64,000 nucleotides of DNA from Leptothrix cholodnii SP-6 (GCF_000019785.1 NC_010524.1:3274001-3338000); one strand, 5' to 3'. Counted from the stretch's first letter, positions 16,698-25,189 are shown. Made by a program: numbers and translations. The notes: generated by a model not told the origin, from the sequence alone.

Positions 16698-18486
16698 GCT
16701 GGTCAACCGCTCTGCCACCTTCGAGCGGGCGCTGGTCGACCTGGCCGCGCGGACCGTGCCGGTTTCGTTGTCCAGCGAACGGCCAGTGATGCGTTACGGC
16801 GAGTTGGAGGTTCTGCGCCACGAACCCCAGTGCATCGACCTGAGCCGCGCCATCGGGGGCTTGCCGCTGCTGTACTGCCACGACCACGCCCAGCCTGTCG
16901 GCGTGGTCGAGAACGTGCGCCTCGATGGCCGGCGCCTGGTCGGCACCGCACGCTTCGGCCAGTCGGAGAAGGCCCAGGAGGTCTTCCAAGACGTGCGCGA
17001 CGGCTTGTTGCGCGGCATCTCGGTGGGCTACCGCATCAACGCCACCGAACCCATTCTCGGCGGCATTGCCGCCACCTCGTGGACGCCCTACGAGGCGTCC
17101 GTCTTGGCCGTTCCTGAAGATTCAACCGTCGGTATCGGCCGCAGCGCTGGCCAACTCCAAACCCCTGAAGGGAATTCCCCCATGCCCGCAAACACCCTCG
17201 ACCTGCACACCCGCGCAGCTGCCCCCAACGAAGTGCGCGAGCTGGTCAAGCTCCACGGCCTCAACGCCAGCGTGGCCGATGGCCTGATCCAGCGCGGCGC
17301 CACCCTGGACGCGGTGCGCGCCCACGTCCTGGACGCCCTGGCGTCGAGCGACCGGGCCTCGGGTGGCCACCTGAACACGACCTCCAACGGCATGGAGTAC
17401 CACGGCCGCAGCCTGGCCAGCATCGGCCACGAAATCCACGGTCCGCAGGTTGAGCAGATGCAAGAGGCCCTGGTGGCTCGGATGGGCGGCCCGGCCGCCA
17501 AGACCGGCAACCAGTACCGCCACGCCCGCATGGCCGACATGGCGCGCGACCTGCTGGAGCATCGCGGCCTTCGCACAACGTCGATGGCACCGCGCGAGCT
17601 GGTCGAGCGGGCGTTGCATACCACGAGCGACTTTGCGGGCCTGTTGCAGGGCGCTGGAAATCGGCTGCTGCGCCAGGGCTACGAGTCGGCCCCCAGCATC
17701 AAGCGGGTGTTCAAGGCCAGCACCGTGGCCGATTTCCGCGCCAAGCAGAAGCTGAACTTGGGCGAAGCGCCAGCCCTGCTGAAGGTCAACGAACACGGGG
17801 AGTTCAAGAGCGGCTCCATGGCCGACACGACCTCGAGCTACAGCCTGGCCACATTCGGCCGCATCTTCGGCATCTCGCGCCAGGCACTCGTGAACGACGA
17901 CCTGAACGCCTTCGGCGACATGTCCGTGCGCTTGGGTAAGGCGTCGGCCGAATTCGAAAATCAGTTCCTCGTGGATCTGCTGACCAGCAATCCCTCGATG
18001 TACGACGGCACCGCGCTGTTCCACGCCGCCCACGGGAACCTGGCCACCGGCGCAGGCTCTGCGCTACAGCTGTCCGCTCTGACGGTGGCCCGCCAGGCGA
18101 TGCGACTGCAGAAAGGCCTGGACGGCAAAACGCCGATCGATGCTTCCCCGCGTTACCTGGTGGTGCCGGCTGCACTGGAAACGACCGCCGAGCAGTTGGT
18201 GAGCGCCATCACACCGAACCAGTCTTCCAGCGTCAATCCGTTCGCCGGCCGGCTGGAGTTGGTGGTAGATCCGCGCCTCGATGCGGTGTCTCCGACGGCC
18301 TGGTATCTGGCCGCCGATTCGGCCGTGATCGAGACGATCGAGTACGGCTACCTGGACTCGGCCAACGGCCCGGAGATCTTCACCGAAGAAGGCTTCGAAA
18401 TCGACGGCCTGCACATGAAGGTTCGCCTCGACTTCGGCGGCGGTGTGATCGACTGGCGCGGCCTCTACAAGTCCGTAGGCGCCTGA
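16684..18486 (+). CDS. Prohead protease / major capsid protein fusion
   Basis: 600 residues in a single frame. The N-terminal part (about 1-165) is an HK97-type (S78) prohead protease: LLYCHDHAQPVG carries the His and LLRGISVGYRIN the Ser. A helical scaffold-like linker (about 165-320) is followed by a major capsid domain of the Mu gpT kind (about 325-600), including FGRIFGISRQALVNDDL and an ending IDWRGLYKSVGA. The protease presumably cuts itself and the scaffold region away during head maturation. Fusion of protease and shell protein is known in some Burkholderiales phages. No portal or tail gene follows. Confidence 0.88.
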   Translation: MSRTELVNRSATFERALVDLAARTVPVSLSSERPVMRYGELEVLRHEPQCIDLSRAIGGLPLLYCHDHAQPVGVVENVRLDGRRLVGTARFGQSEKAQEVFQDVRDGLLRGISVGYRINATEPILGGIAATSWTPYEASVLAVPEDSTVGIGRSAGQLQTPEGNSPMPANTLDLHTRAAAPNEVRELVKLHGLNASVADGLIQRGATLDAVRAHVLDALASSDRASGGHLNTTSNGMEYHGRSLASIGHEIHGPQVEQMQEALVARMGGPAAKTGNQYRHARMADMARDLLEHRGLRTTSMAPRELVERALHTTSDFAGLLQGAGNRLLRQGYESAPSIKRVFKASTVADFRAKQKLNLGEAPALLKVNEHGEFKSGSMADTTSSYSLATFGRIFGISRQALVNDDLNAFGDMSVRLGKASAEFENQFLVDLLTSNPSMYDGTALFHAAHGNLATGAGSALQLSALTVARQAMRLQKGLDGKTPIDASPRYLVVPAALETTAEQLVSAITPNQSSSVNPFAGRLELVVDPRLDAVSPTAWYLAADSAVIETIEYGYLDSANGPEIFTEEGFEIDGLHMKVRLDFGGGVIDWRGLYKSVGA

Positions 18487-18659
18487 CAGTCCAACGAATC
18501 GGCGTGGGGTTGAGCGAGGCGACCATAGCCCCCACGCAATGAGCCTGGTCAACATGGCCGCCACCCGCTGGCTACTGCGTTTTTCTTCCTCCTCGCAGAG
18601 TCAGCCCGTCGACTTGGGCCGCACACCACGCGGGGAGGTCGACCCTATTCAACCCAACA

Positions 18660-18682
18660 GGGCGCCTTCGGGGCGCCCTTTG
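18660..18682 (+). terminator. Hairpin after capsid gene
   Basis: Stem GGGCGCC/GGCGCCC around a tetraloop followed by three T, about 175 bp after the capsid stop and directly before the next start. It could reduce read-through into the last island gene. The 18487-18659 stretch shows no gene. Confidence 0.55.
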
Positions 18683-18685
18683 CAC

Positions 18686-19096
18686 ATGCGCAAGAGAACC
18701 CGCCGCAAGCACTTTGACTCTGACGCCCACCCGGTGCGCCTGGCGCTGTTCGCGAGCAAGCTGACCGAGGCGGACGACCTTTGCAGCCTGCGCACGCTTG
18801 AACTGATGAGCATGGCCGCGCTCGATGCTGGCCAGGCCACGCCCGCCGATTTGCTCACGCTGCGTCGATCGTGCCGGATCAGTGCCGAGCTGGCCGCCGC
18901 CGGCATCGGCCCCGAGGCTGCGCCGCTGGCGCAGGCCGCGCTCGATGCATTGCGCCGCTGCGGGCCCGGTGCCGAGCAGGTAGACCGCGAGGCAGTTCGC
19001 CAGTTGCTCGACGTCTACGATCAGCAGCGCCTGCTGACGAGCTGGGCCGGCCTGGACCGGGCAATCAACCGGGTGGTGCGGGGCCGGGTCCAGTAG
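18686..19096 (+). CDS. Hypothetical island protein
   Basis: 136 residues, Arg/Lys-rich start (MRKRTRRKHF) then an all-helical body rich in Leu and Ala. No family recognised. It is the last gene before the right-end repeats. Start at ATG 18686 just after the hairpin; no strong ribosome-binding site is visible. Confidence 0.6.
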   Translation: MRKRTRRKHFDSDAHPVRLALFASKLTEADDLCSLRTLELMSMAALDAGQATPADLLTLRRSCRISAELAAAGIGPEAAPLAQAALDALRRCGPGAEQVDREAVRQLLDVYDQQRLLTSWAGLDRAINRVVRGRVQ

Positions 19097-19113
19097 CTCA
19101 AGCTTGCCAGCGC

Positions 19114-19136
19114 TGGGGGCAACTTTGGGGGCAACT
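19114..19136. repeat. Paired GGGGGCAAC motif, candidate integrase arm site (right)
   Basis: TGGGGGCAACTT-TGGGGGCAACT differs by one base from the tandem pair at 9059-9081 before the integrase. Presence at both ends of the island supports its delimitation. Confidence 0.55.
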
Positions 19137-19190
19137 GCTGGTGCCGAAAGTCCATGATCCGTCTTGAATCAACAGCTTGTGCCTGTGTTG

Positions 19191-19210
19191 CGAACCCCCT
19201 CCTCCCACCA
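19191..19210. repeat. Candidate right attachment site (attR)
   Basis: The 20 bases CGAACCCCCTCCTCCCACCA resemble the tRNA-Ala 3' end at 8925-8945 (CGATCCTCCTCCTCTCCACCA), with one gap and about four differences, and end in the same CCACCA. A terminator hairpin follows, as expected for the displaced tRNA end. The match is imperfect, so this is tentative. Confidence 0.35.
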
Positions 19211-19221
19211 CCGTCAAAGAA

Positions 19222-19254
19222 GGCTCACTCTCCGATGGGGAGTGGGCCTTTTTC
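19222..19254 (+). terminator. Terminator hairpin near island right end
   Basis: 12-bp stem GGCTCACTCTCC/GGGGAGTGGGCC (with G-T pairs), 3-base loop and TTTTT. It may be the original terminator of the tRNA-Ala gene, moved away by the insertion. Confidence 0.65.
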
Positions 19255-19344
19255 TTTGGTCAGCAGGCCGTGCAGACCGGGTACAGCGTTCTGGGCGCCG
19301 GGTCTCGAATCACAGCAAAGCGTTCTTTGATTTGATGCTCGATC

Positions 19345-19818
19345 TCAATACTTGACCTTCAGCATGTCGAGCTGTTCCTTCGTGATGGCAGGAACCTCGC
19401 CGCGTTTTTCCCAGCGATTGAGATTCCAGGCGCCTGGGCCGCCGACCCAGGTCTTGATGATCTCGAGGTTCTTCGCCCGCTCGGCCTCGGTCTCGCCCAG
19501 GTGCTTGTACATGTTGCCGGGCTTCTTGTCGGCGGTGTTGCTGCCGTCATCGAGCCGGCGCATCAGTGCGCCCGTGTCGGGCCAGCTGATCAGCTGGACC
19601 AGGTCGGCGTAGGTGTCGGTGCGCGGGCCGAGCTTTTCCTTCTTGTAGCGCTCCTCGGCCAGCTTGAACTCGGCCAGCGTCGGTGCCGTGTCGCCGTGGC
19701 ATTCGTCGCACTGCGCCTTGATCAACGGGCGGATGTCGTTGCGGTAGGTCACGTCCGCGGCCACGGCGGGCACAAGCGCGGTGGAGAAGGCCAATGCGAG
19801 GGCGAAGCGAATCGTCAT
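19345..19818 (-). CDS. Periplasmic monoheme cytochrome c-type protein
   Basis: 157 residues with a signal peptide (MTIRFALALAFSTALVPAVAA) and one haem motif CDECH (about residues 36-40). Downstream sequence (MRRLDDGSNTADKKPGNMYKHLG) supplies a Met as possible sixth ligand. It resembles small cytochromes of the c-type used in periplasmic electron transfer. No partner oxidoreductase is adjacent. Confidence 0.8.
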   Translation of the reverse strand: MTIRFALALAFSTALVPAVAADVTYRNDIRPLIKAQCDECHGDTAPTLAEFKLAEERYKKEKLGPRTDTYADLVQLISWPDTGALMRRLDDGSNTADKKPGNMYKHLGETEAERAKNLEIIKTWVGGPGAWNLNRWEKRGEVPAITKEQLDMLKVKY

Positions 19819-20016
19819 GTCGTTTTCCTTTCGGGTTCAACTGTCGATTCGACGGTCTGATGCGGCGCATCGACACCGTCGATCCTGTCTGCTGCAGCTG
19901 CCGGCTCTGTCACGAGTCTTGCCTGACGGCAAGGTTCGATGTTGCGCCGGCTCGCACTTGACGGGTCATCGATCTGATTGACCCAGGTCAAGTACCGCGA
20001 TCGCTACGATGACGGC

Positions 20017-21684
20017 ATGCGCCGGACGCTCAAGCCCCGTCTCCTGCCGTTGGCCGCGATCCTGTCTCTGCTGACGCTGTCGGCGCTGTCGGCGCCACTG
20101 GCGGCGGCCGAGGTGCAGACGGTCTGCACCGTCACCGTCAACTCCGCCGACGAGAAGGAAGCCTTTCGCCGCCACCTGCCCGAGGCACGGTTCCGCTTCG
20201 TCGAACTTGTCGAGCGCGGGCGGCCCGACTGGCTGGCGTCGGCGTGCCGTGCGGACGTGCAGTGCGACGTGCTCATCGTCTCCGGCCATTACGACGGCAG
20301 CAGCCAGTTCTTCTCGGACCAGCTCGACACCGGCGAGCACCTGCCGGTGGCCGAACTGGAGCGCATCTCCTGCAGCCAGTCGTGCCCGGCGCTGTTCTCG
20401 CAGCTGAAGGAGGTCTACCTGTTCGGCTGCAACACCCTGAACCCGAAACCGCTGGGCAGCACGTCGGCCGAGATCGTTCGGGCGCTGGTGCGCGAGGGGC
20501 ACTCGCGCGCCGAGGCCGAGCGCGAACTGGCGTCGTTGAACACGGGGCTGGGCAACAGCAGCCGCGACCGGATGCGCCACGTGTTCAAGGACGTGCCGGT
20601 GATCTACGGCTTCTCGTCGACGGCGCCGCTGGGCCCGCTGGCAGGCGCCACGCTGGATCGCTATCTGCAGGCGAACGGCGGCCGCGAGATCGGACGCGGC
20701 CACCCGAGCGGCAGCCTGCTCGGGTATTTCGCGCCCTACCCGATGGCCGTGGCGCACGGCATCACCGACCAGGATCCGCACGCCGACGCCCGGCGCGACA
20801 TGTGCCAGTTCGCCGACGAGCGGTCGTCGATCGCAAGCAAGCTGGCGTTCGTGCGCCGGCTCCTGCGCAGCGGGACGGCCGCCACGCTGCTGCATCTCGA
20901 CCGCATCGAGCAGCTGATGACGGCGCTCGACGAGCCCGCGCGGCAGGCCCCCGAGACCGCCCTGGCGCTCGATCGCATCGCGCAGGACATCGTCGCCAGC
21001 GGCCACTTCCTGGCGTTTGCGCGCCAGACCGATCAGCCGGAAATGCGCGTGCGCATGGTCGATGTCGCACGCGAGCTGGGCTGGCTGTCGGCCGATGAAC
21101 GCCGGGAGGAATTCGTGCGGATGCTGCGCGAACTGCAGGCGCGCCCCGCGGTCGGCCTGACCGAGGTCAACCTGGCCTGCACCCTGAACCGGCGGCACGA
21201 GCTCGACGGCGCCTTCAGCCGGCGCCTGCCGGCCGACGACATGCCGCACGCGGCCGTGCGCGCCTGCCTGGGCAGCGCCGAGGACCACGCGCGCACGCTG
21301 GCCGGGCTGGTGGGCGGCAACGAGGCCGATGCGCTGATCGCGCAGGCCTACCTGCGGCATCGGCCGCTCACCGACCCCGTCGCGCTGCAAGGCCTGGCGG
21401 CCGAGATCGTGCGCATGGACGCGCCCGTGGCCCAGGTGCGCGCGCTCGAGGCACTGGGGCGACACCACGTCGCCGACCGCGGCATCGTCGATCTGCTGGT
21501 CGAGCTCTATGCGAGGACGCCGTCGGAGCCCGTGCAGGACGCCGTCGCGGGCATCCTGATCCGCGCCGACCGGGCGTCGATCGCCAGCCCGCAACTCGTG
21601 CGCACCCTGCGCGAGCACCGCCTGGAGTCGCCCGCCGACGACACCCTGATCGACGCGCTGATCCGCCGGCTGGAATCGCCCTGA
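20017..21684 (+). CDS. Exported caspase-like (clan CD) protein with helical repeats
   Basis: 555 residues. An N-terminal hydrophobic stretch (LLPLAAILSLLTLSALSAPLAAAE) is a signal peptide. The next about 130 residues have a caspase/CHAT-like layout: a strand ending in His, VLIVSGHYDG (about 87-96), and a second strand ending in Cys, VYLFGCNTLN (about 142-151), matching the HG...C dyad positions of clan CD proteases. The rest is helical and repeat-like, reminiscent of HEAT repeats (about 330-555). Function unknown; a periplasmic protease or a sensor domain is possible. It is divergent from the cytochrome gene. Confidence 0.6.
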   Translation: MRRTLKPRLLPLAAILSLLTLSALSAPLAAAEVQTVCTVTVNSADEKEAFRRHLPEARFRFVELVERGRPDWLASACRADVQCDVLIVSGHYDGSSQFFSDQLDTGEHLPVAELERISCSQSCPALFSQLKEVYLFGCNTLNPKPLGSTSAEIVRALVREGHSRAEAERELASLNTGLGNSSRDRMRHVFKDVPVIYGFSSTAPLGPLAGATLDRYLQANGGREIGRGHPSGSLLGYFAPYPMAVAHGITDQDPHADARRDMCQFADERSSIASKLAFVRRLLRSGTAATLLHLDRIEQLMTALDEPARQAPETALALDRIAQDIVASGHFLAFARQTDQPEMRVRMVDVARELGWLSADERREEFVRMLRELQARPAVGLTEVNLACTLNRRHELDGAFSRRLPADDMPHAAVRACLGSAEDHARTLAGLVGGNEADALIAQAYLRHRPLTDPVALQGLAAEIVRMDAPVAQVRALEALGRHHVADRGIVDLLVELYARTPSEPVQDAVAGILIRADRASIASPQLVRTLREHRLESPADDTLIDALIRRLESP

Positions 21685-21736
21685 GCGTGCGCAGCGCGCC
21701 GACCCGCGGGCGCCGACCCGGGTTCGCCGACGGCCG

Positions 21737-22816
21737 TCAGCGCGCCGCGGTGCCGATCAGCGCAGCAATCGCCTCGCCCATCTCGGTGGTCGATGCGCTG
21801 CCGCCCAGGTCGGGCGTGCGCGGGCCCTGCGCCAGCACGGTCTCGATGGCGCGCACGATCGCGTCGTGGGCGTCGCGATGGCCGAGAAAGTCGAGCATCA
21901 GCGCGCCCGACCAGATCATCGCCACCGGGTTGGCGATGTTGCGGCCGTAGATGTCGGGCGCCGAGCCGTGCACCGGCTCGAACAGCGACGGGAAGCGGCG
22001 CTCGGGGTTCAGGTTGGCCGACGGCGCCAGGCCGATGGTGCCGGTGGTGGCGGGGCCGAGGTCGCTCAGGATGTCGCCGAACAGGTTGCTCGCCACCACC
22101 ACGTCGAAGCGGCCGGGCTGCAGCACGAAACGTGCGCTGAGGATGTCGATGTGCTGCTTGTCGACCGTCACCTCGGGATAGGCCATCGCCATCGCATCGG
22201 CGCGGCCGTCCCACCACGGCATGCTGATGGCGATGCCGTTGCTCTTGGTCGCCACCGTCAGGTGCTTGCGGGCACGGCTGCGGGCCAGCTCGAAGGCGTA
22301 CTTCAGCACCCGGTCGGTGCCGTGGCGCGAGAACACCGACTCCTGGATCACGATCTCGCGTTCGGTGCCGGCGAACATCACGCCGCCGAGGTTGGTGTAC
22401 TCGCCCTCGGTGTTCTCGCGCACAACGCAGTAGTCGATGTCACCGGCGCGGCGCCCGGCCAGCGGGCACGGCACGCCCTCGAACAGCCGCACCGGCCGCA
22501 GGTTGATGTACTGGTCGAACTCGCGCCGGAACTTCAGCAGCGAGCCCCACAGCGAGACGTGATCGGGCACCGTCGCCGGCCAGCCGACCGCGCCGAAATA
22601 GATCGCGTCCATGCCCTGCAGCTGCGCCTTCCAGTCGGCGGGCATCATCTCGCCGGTGCGGGCGTGGTAGTCGCAGCTGGCCCATTCGATCGGCGTGAAA
22701 TCGAAGGCCAGGTCGAAACGGCGCGCCGCGGCCTGCAGCGCGCGCAGGCCCTCGGGCATCACTTCGCGGCCGATGCCGTCGCCGGGGATGACGGCGATCT
22801 TGTAGCGGGCTTGCAT
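21737..22816 (-). CDS. ttuC: Tartrate dehydrogenase / isopropylmalate dehydrogenase family
   Basis: 359 residues of the beta-decarboxylating dehydrogenase family: PGDGIG near the start, YVVREN-type tract (CVVRENTEGEY), and the metal/nucleotide segment FGDILSDLGPATTG with VHGSAPDIYGRNIANP. Lack of the leuB-type substrate loop and the presence of the tartrate-type sequence FRREFDQYINLRPVR favour tartrate/D-malate dehydrogenase, which oxidises the 2-hydroxyacid with NAD and divalent metal. It is followed upstream by an HpaB-like gene on the same strand, 40 bp apart, so the two may form an operon. Confidence 0.85.
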   Translation of the reverse strand: MQARYKIAVIPGDGIGREVMPEGLRALQAAARRFDLAFDFTPIEWASCDYHARTGEMMPADWKAQLQGMDAIYFGAVGWPATVPDHVSLWGSLLKFRREFDQYINLRPVRLFEGVPCPLAGRRAGDIDYCVVRENTEGEYTNLGGVMFAGTEREIVIQESVFSRHGTDRVLKYAFELARSRARKHLTVATKSNGIAISMPWWDGRADAMAMAYPEVTVDKQHIDILSARFVLQPGRFDVVVASNLFGDILSDLGPATTGTIGLAPSANLNPERRFPSLFEPVHGSAPDIYGRNIANPVAMIWSGALMLDFLGHRDAHDAIVRAIETVLAQGPRTPDLGGSASTTEMGEAIAALIGTAAR

Positions 22817-22855
22817 GGGGGTCTCCGGTGTGACGATGTGGAAATGGCGCCGATG

Positions 22856-24493
22856 CTAGGCGCCTGCGACATCGTCACGCGTCGACACCGGCAAGGCCAC
22901 CATCACCGCCTGGCCGGGCTGCGTGCAGCCGCTGTCGCAGCAGCGCCCGGGCTGGCGGTTGCGGGTGATGGCGCGGGTGTCGCCGCCTTCGGTGGGCGCG
23001 AGCACGCCACGGTCGAGCAGGCGCTCGACCAGATCGACCTTGTTGCCCAGCGGGTAGTTGCGCCAGATCTCCTGCTTCATCGCCGCCGGCGAGCCGCCGC
23101 CGTGCAGGCTGATGACCGAATACCAGCCGGCTTGGTACGACGCCGTCAGGTCCTCGACGAAGCGCGCCACCTCGATGCGCTTGTCGTAGGGCACCGCCGG
23201 ATTGGCGCGCAGCACCTCGGCCAGCGTGGCGGCGGTAGCCGGGTTGTGGTCCTCGTCGGGCCCGGGCAGCGCCACGATCAGGCCGCCCGAGACCTCGTGC
23301 GCGAGCCGGTGCATGTCGTAGATCTGCGTGGCCAGCAGCAGCTTGCCGATGTTGGCGAACACCGGCTCGGGCATGAAGGTCCCGCTGTGTTGATCGGCCG
23401 TGCCGTAGACGCTGGCCGCCACGCCGCAGGCGAAGAAGCCTTCGGTGATCTTGATCAGCTCGACCATCGGCTCGCGCAGGCTCGACGTCTGGCCTGGGTC
23501 GAAGCCGTTGGCCTCGCACATCAGCGCGCCCGCGCCGATCAGCAGGTCGCCGAAACCGGCCCGCGCACCGATGCAGCTGTGGCGGTGGTGGGTGGCGTAG
23601 TGGTAGGTCAGCGTGCCCGAGTGCTCCCATTCACCGGCGTAGAACACGCGCTCCCACGGCACGAACACTCGGTCGAAGATCACCACGCCGGTCGACTGCC
23701 CGTAGCGGCGCGAGAACAGCGGCGCGCCGTGTTCGACCTTCTCGCCCGGCCGCCCCGCCGGGCGCGCCACGATGGTGATGCCCGGCGCATCCACCGGCAC
23801 CGCGCAGCAGACCGCGAAATCGGCGTCCTCGCGGCTCATGTTGCGACCGGGCATGACGAGGAACTCGTGCATGTACGGCGCACCCGTGACGATCGCCTTG
23901 GTGCCCGAGATCACGATGCCTTGGGGCTTGCGCTCGACCACGTGCACATGGGTGTCGGGATTGGCCTGCTGGTGCGGGCGGCGCGAGCGGTCGCCCTTGG
24001 CGTCGGTCATCGCGATGCCCAGCGCCAGGTCCTCGGTCTGCACGCGCTGCAGGTAGGCCTCGAAACGGGCGCGGTGTTCGGTGCTGCCGCGGGCGTCGTC
24101 GATGCGGGCGCTGACCTGGCCGATGGCGTTGAGCGCGTCGTGCGCCAGGTAGCGCTGCGCGCAGCCGGTTTCCTGGCACAGCAGGCGCACCGCCTCGAGC
24201 TTGTCGAGCAGGTCGCCGGCCGACTCGTTGACGTGCAGCATGCGGTTGACGGTGCGGCCGCTGCGCGTGTGGCGCGCCGTCATCAGCCGCGCCATCGCCG
24301 GGTCGTGCGCCAGGTCGTAGGTGACGCCCAGCGCGTTGATGCCCGGCTGCAGGCTCGGCGCATCGGCCACCGACTCGATCCGCTGGCCGTCGACGTAGAC
24401 CACGGGCCGCAAGCGGCGCAGCGATTCGCGGTAGTCGACCGCGGTCATCAGGCCGGCGGTGGCGGCGGTCCGGGTGGGCGGGGCAGCGTGCAT
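22856..24493 (-). CDS. 4-hydroxyphenylacetate 3-hydroxylase (HpaB) / 4-hydroxybutyryl-CoA dehydratase family
   Basis: 545 residues of the acyl-CoA dehydrogenase-like HpaB fold: N-terminal domain, flavin-contact region with ERKPQGIVISGTKAIVTGAPY, and a C-terminal helical domain. Related 4-hydroxybutyryl-CoA dehydratases hold a 4Fe-4S cluster through three Cys and one His. Here the His is kept (HHRHSCIG) but the Cys positions read as Tyr and Ala by recalled alignment, so a cluster is unlikely and the role is probably a flavin-dependent monooxygenase or isomerase. The C-terminal tail contains CCDSGC. Start at 24493 follows GAGGAG; the frame extends upstream over the divergent isochorismatase and is not used. 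Confidence 0.75.
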   Translation of the reverse strand: MHAAPPTRTAATAGLMTAVDYRESLRRLRPVVYVDGQRIESVADAPSLQPGINALGVTYDLAHDPAMARLMTARHTRSGRTVNRMLHVNESAGDLLDKLEAVRLLCQETGCAQRYLAHDALNAIGQVSARIDDARGSTEHRARFEAYLQRVQTEDLALGIAMTDAKGDRSRRPHQQANPDTHVHVVERKPQGIVISGTKAIVTGAPYMHEFLVMPGRNMSREDADFAVCCAVPVDAPGITIVARPAGRPGEKVEHGAPLFSRRYGQSTGVVIFDRVFVPWERVFYAGEWEHSGTLTYHYATHHRHSCIGARAGFGDLLIGAGALMCEANGFDPGQTSSLREPMVELIKITEGFFACGVAASVYGTADQHSGTFMPEPVFANIGKLLLATQIYDMHRLAHEVSGGLIVALPGPDEDHNPATAATLAEVLRANPAVPYDKRIEVARFVEDLTASYQAGWYSVISLHGGGSPAAMKQEIWRNYPLGNKVDLVERLLDRGVLAPTEGGDTRAITRNRQPGRCCDSGCTQPGQAVMVALPVSTRDDVAGA

Positions 24494-24643
24494 CGGGTGT
24501 CTCCTCAAGCTCGTTGTCGAACGATTCTGACACCCGGGTCGAACGACGCCATCGACACCCGATTGCGCGATACGCTGGCGCCCGCCCGTGACGCGCCGAT
24601 CGCGCGCACCTCGATCCTCGCCAAGAACCCTGGAGCCACGCCC

Positions 24644-25189
24644 ATGAACCTGATCAACCTGCAACGCTCGACGCTCGTGCTGGTCGACTACCAGCAGCGC
24701 CTGCTGCCCGCCCTGCACGGCGGCACCGAGGCGCTGGCGCAGGCCACGCTGCTGGCCGACATCGCCCGCGACCTGGGTGTGGCCGTGATCGGCACCGAGC
24801 AATACCCGCAAGGCCTCGGGCCCAATCACGAGGCGATCCGCACGCGCTGCGACCACACGCTCTCGAAGCTGCATTTCGACGCCTGCGCCGACGGTCTGCT
24901 CGAGCAGCTGCCACCGGCCACCGCCAGCCATCCACGCGAGGTGGTGGTGGCCGGCTGCGAGGCCCATGTCTGCCTGATGCAGACCGCGCTCGGCCTGCTC
25001 GACGCGGGCCTGCGGGTGTGGGTGGTGGCGCCGGCCTGCGCCTCGCGTGTGGCCGACAACCACGCGCTGGCGATGCAGCGCCTGCAGTCGGCCGGGGCAG
25101 GCATCGTCAGCGTCGAGATGGTCGGGTTCGAGTGGCTGCGCAGCTGCGAGCACGCGCAGTTCAAGCAGGTGCTCAAGCGTTTGAAGTAG
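24644..25189 (+). CDS. Isochorismatase-family hydrolase
   Basis: 181 residues. The catalytic triad of the family is visible: Asp in VLVDYQQ (about 14), Lys in TLSKLHFDA (about 79), Cys in GCEAHVCLMQTAL (about 112). Homologues hydrolyse isochorismate, nicotinamide or N-carbamoyl compounds, or act as ycaC-type hydrolases. No siderophore or NAD genes are adjacent, so the substrate is unknown. Divergent from the HpaB-like gene. Confidence 0.85.
   Translation: MNLINLQRSTLVLVDYQQRLLPALHGGTEALAQATLLADIARDLGVAVIGTEQYPQGLGPNHEAIRTRCDHTLSKLHFDACADGLLEQLPPATASHPREVVVAGCEAHVCLMQTALGLLDAGLRVWVVAPACASRVADNHALAMQRLQSAGAGIVSVEMVGFEWLRSCEHAQFKQVLKRLK

Larger units (their letters stand above)
8946..19210. mobile_element. 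Integrated phage-satellite-like island in tRNA-Ala
   Basis: About 10.2 kb between the tRNA 3' end and a weak copy of that end near 19191-19210. Gene order is integrase, small ORFs with an AlpA-like HTH, Toprim primase-like protein, DUF3987 protein, iteron inverted repeat, Nu1-like small terminase, two unknowns, protease/capsid fusion, one unknown. Almost all genes run in one direction with overlaps. No portal, large terminase, tail, lysis or repressor gene of a complete phage is visible. The set resembles P4-like or capsid-carrying phage-inducible islands that depend on a helper. The right edge is uncertain. Confidence 0.75.

Noticed and set aside
19164..19355. 63-codon plus-strand frame at the island end
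   Set aside because: Overlaps the candidate attR and terminator hairpin; no ribosome-binding site or protein-like pattern.
21866..25189. 1107-codon frame on the plus strand
   Set aside because: It runs antisense to two well-recognised genes; its protein is His/Arg/Gln-rich noise typical of GC-rich antisense frames. Only the final part (from 24644) is a real gene.
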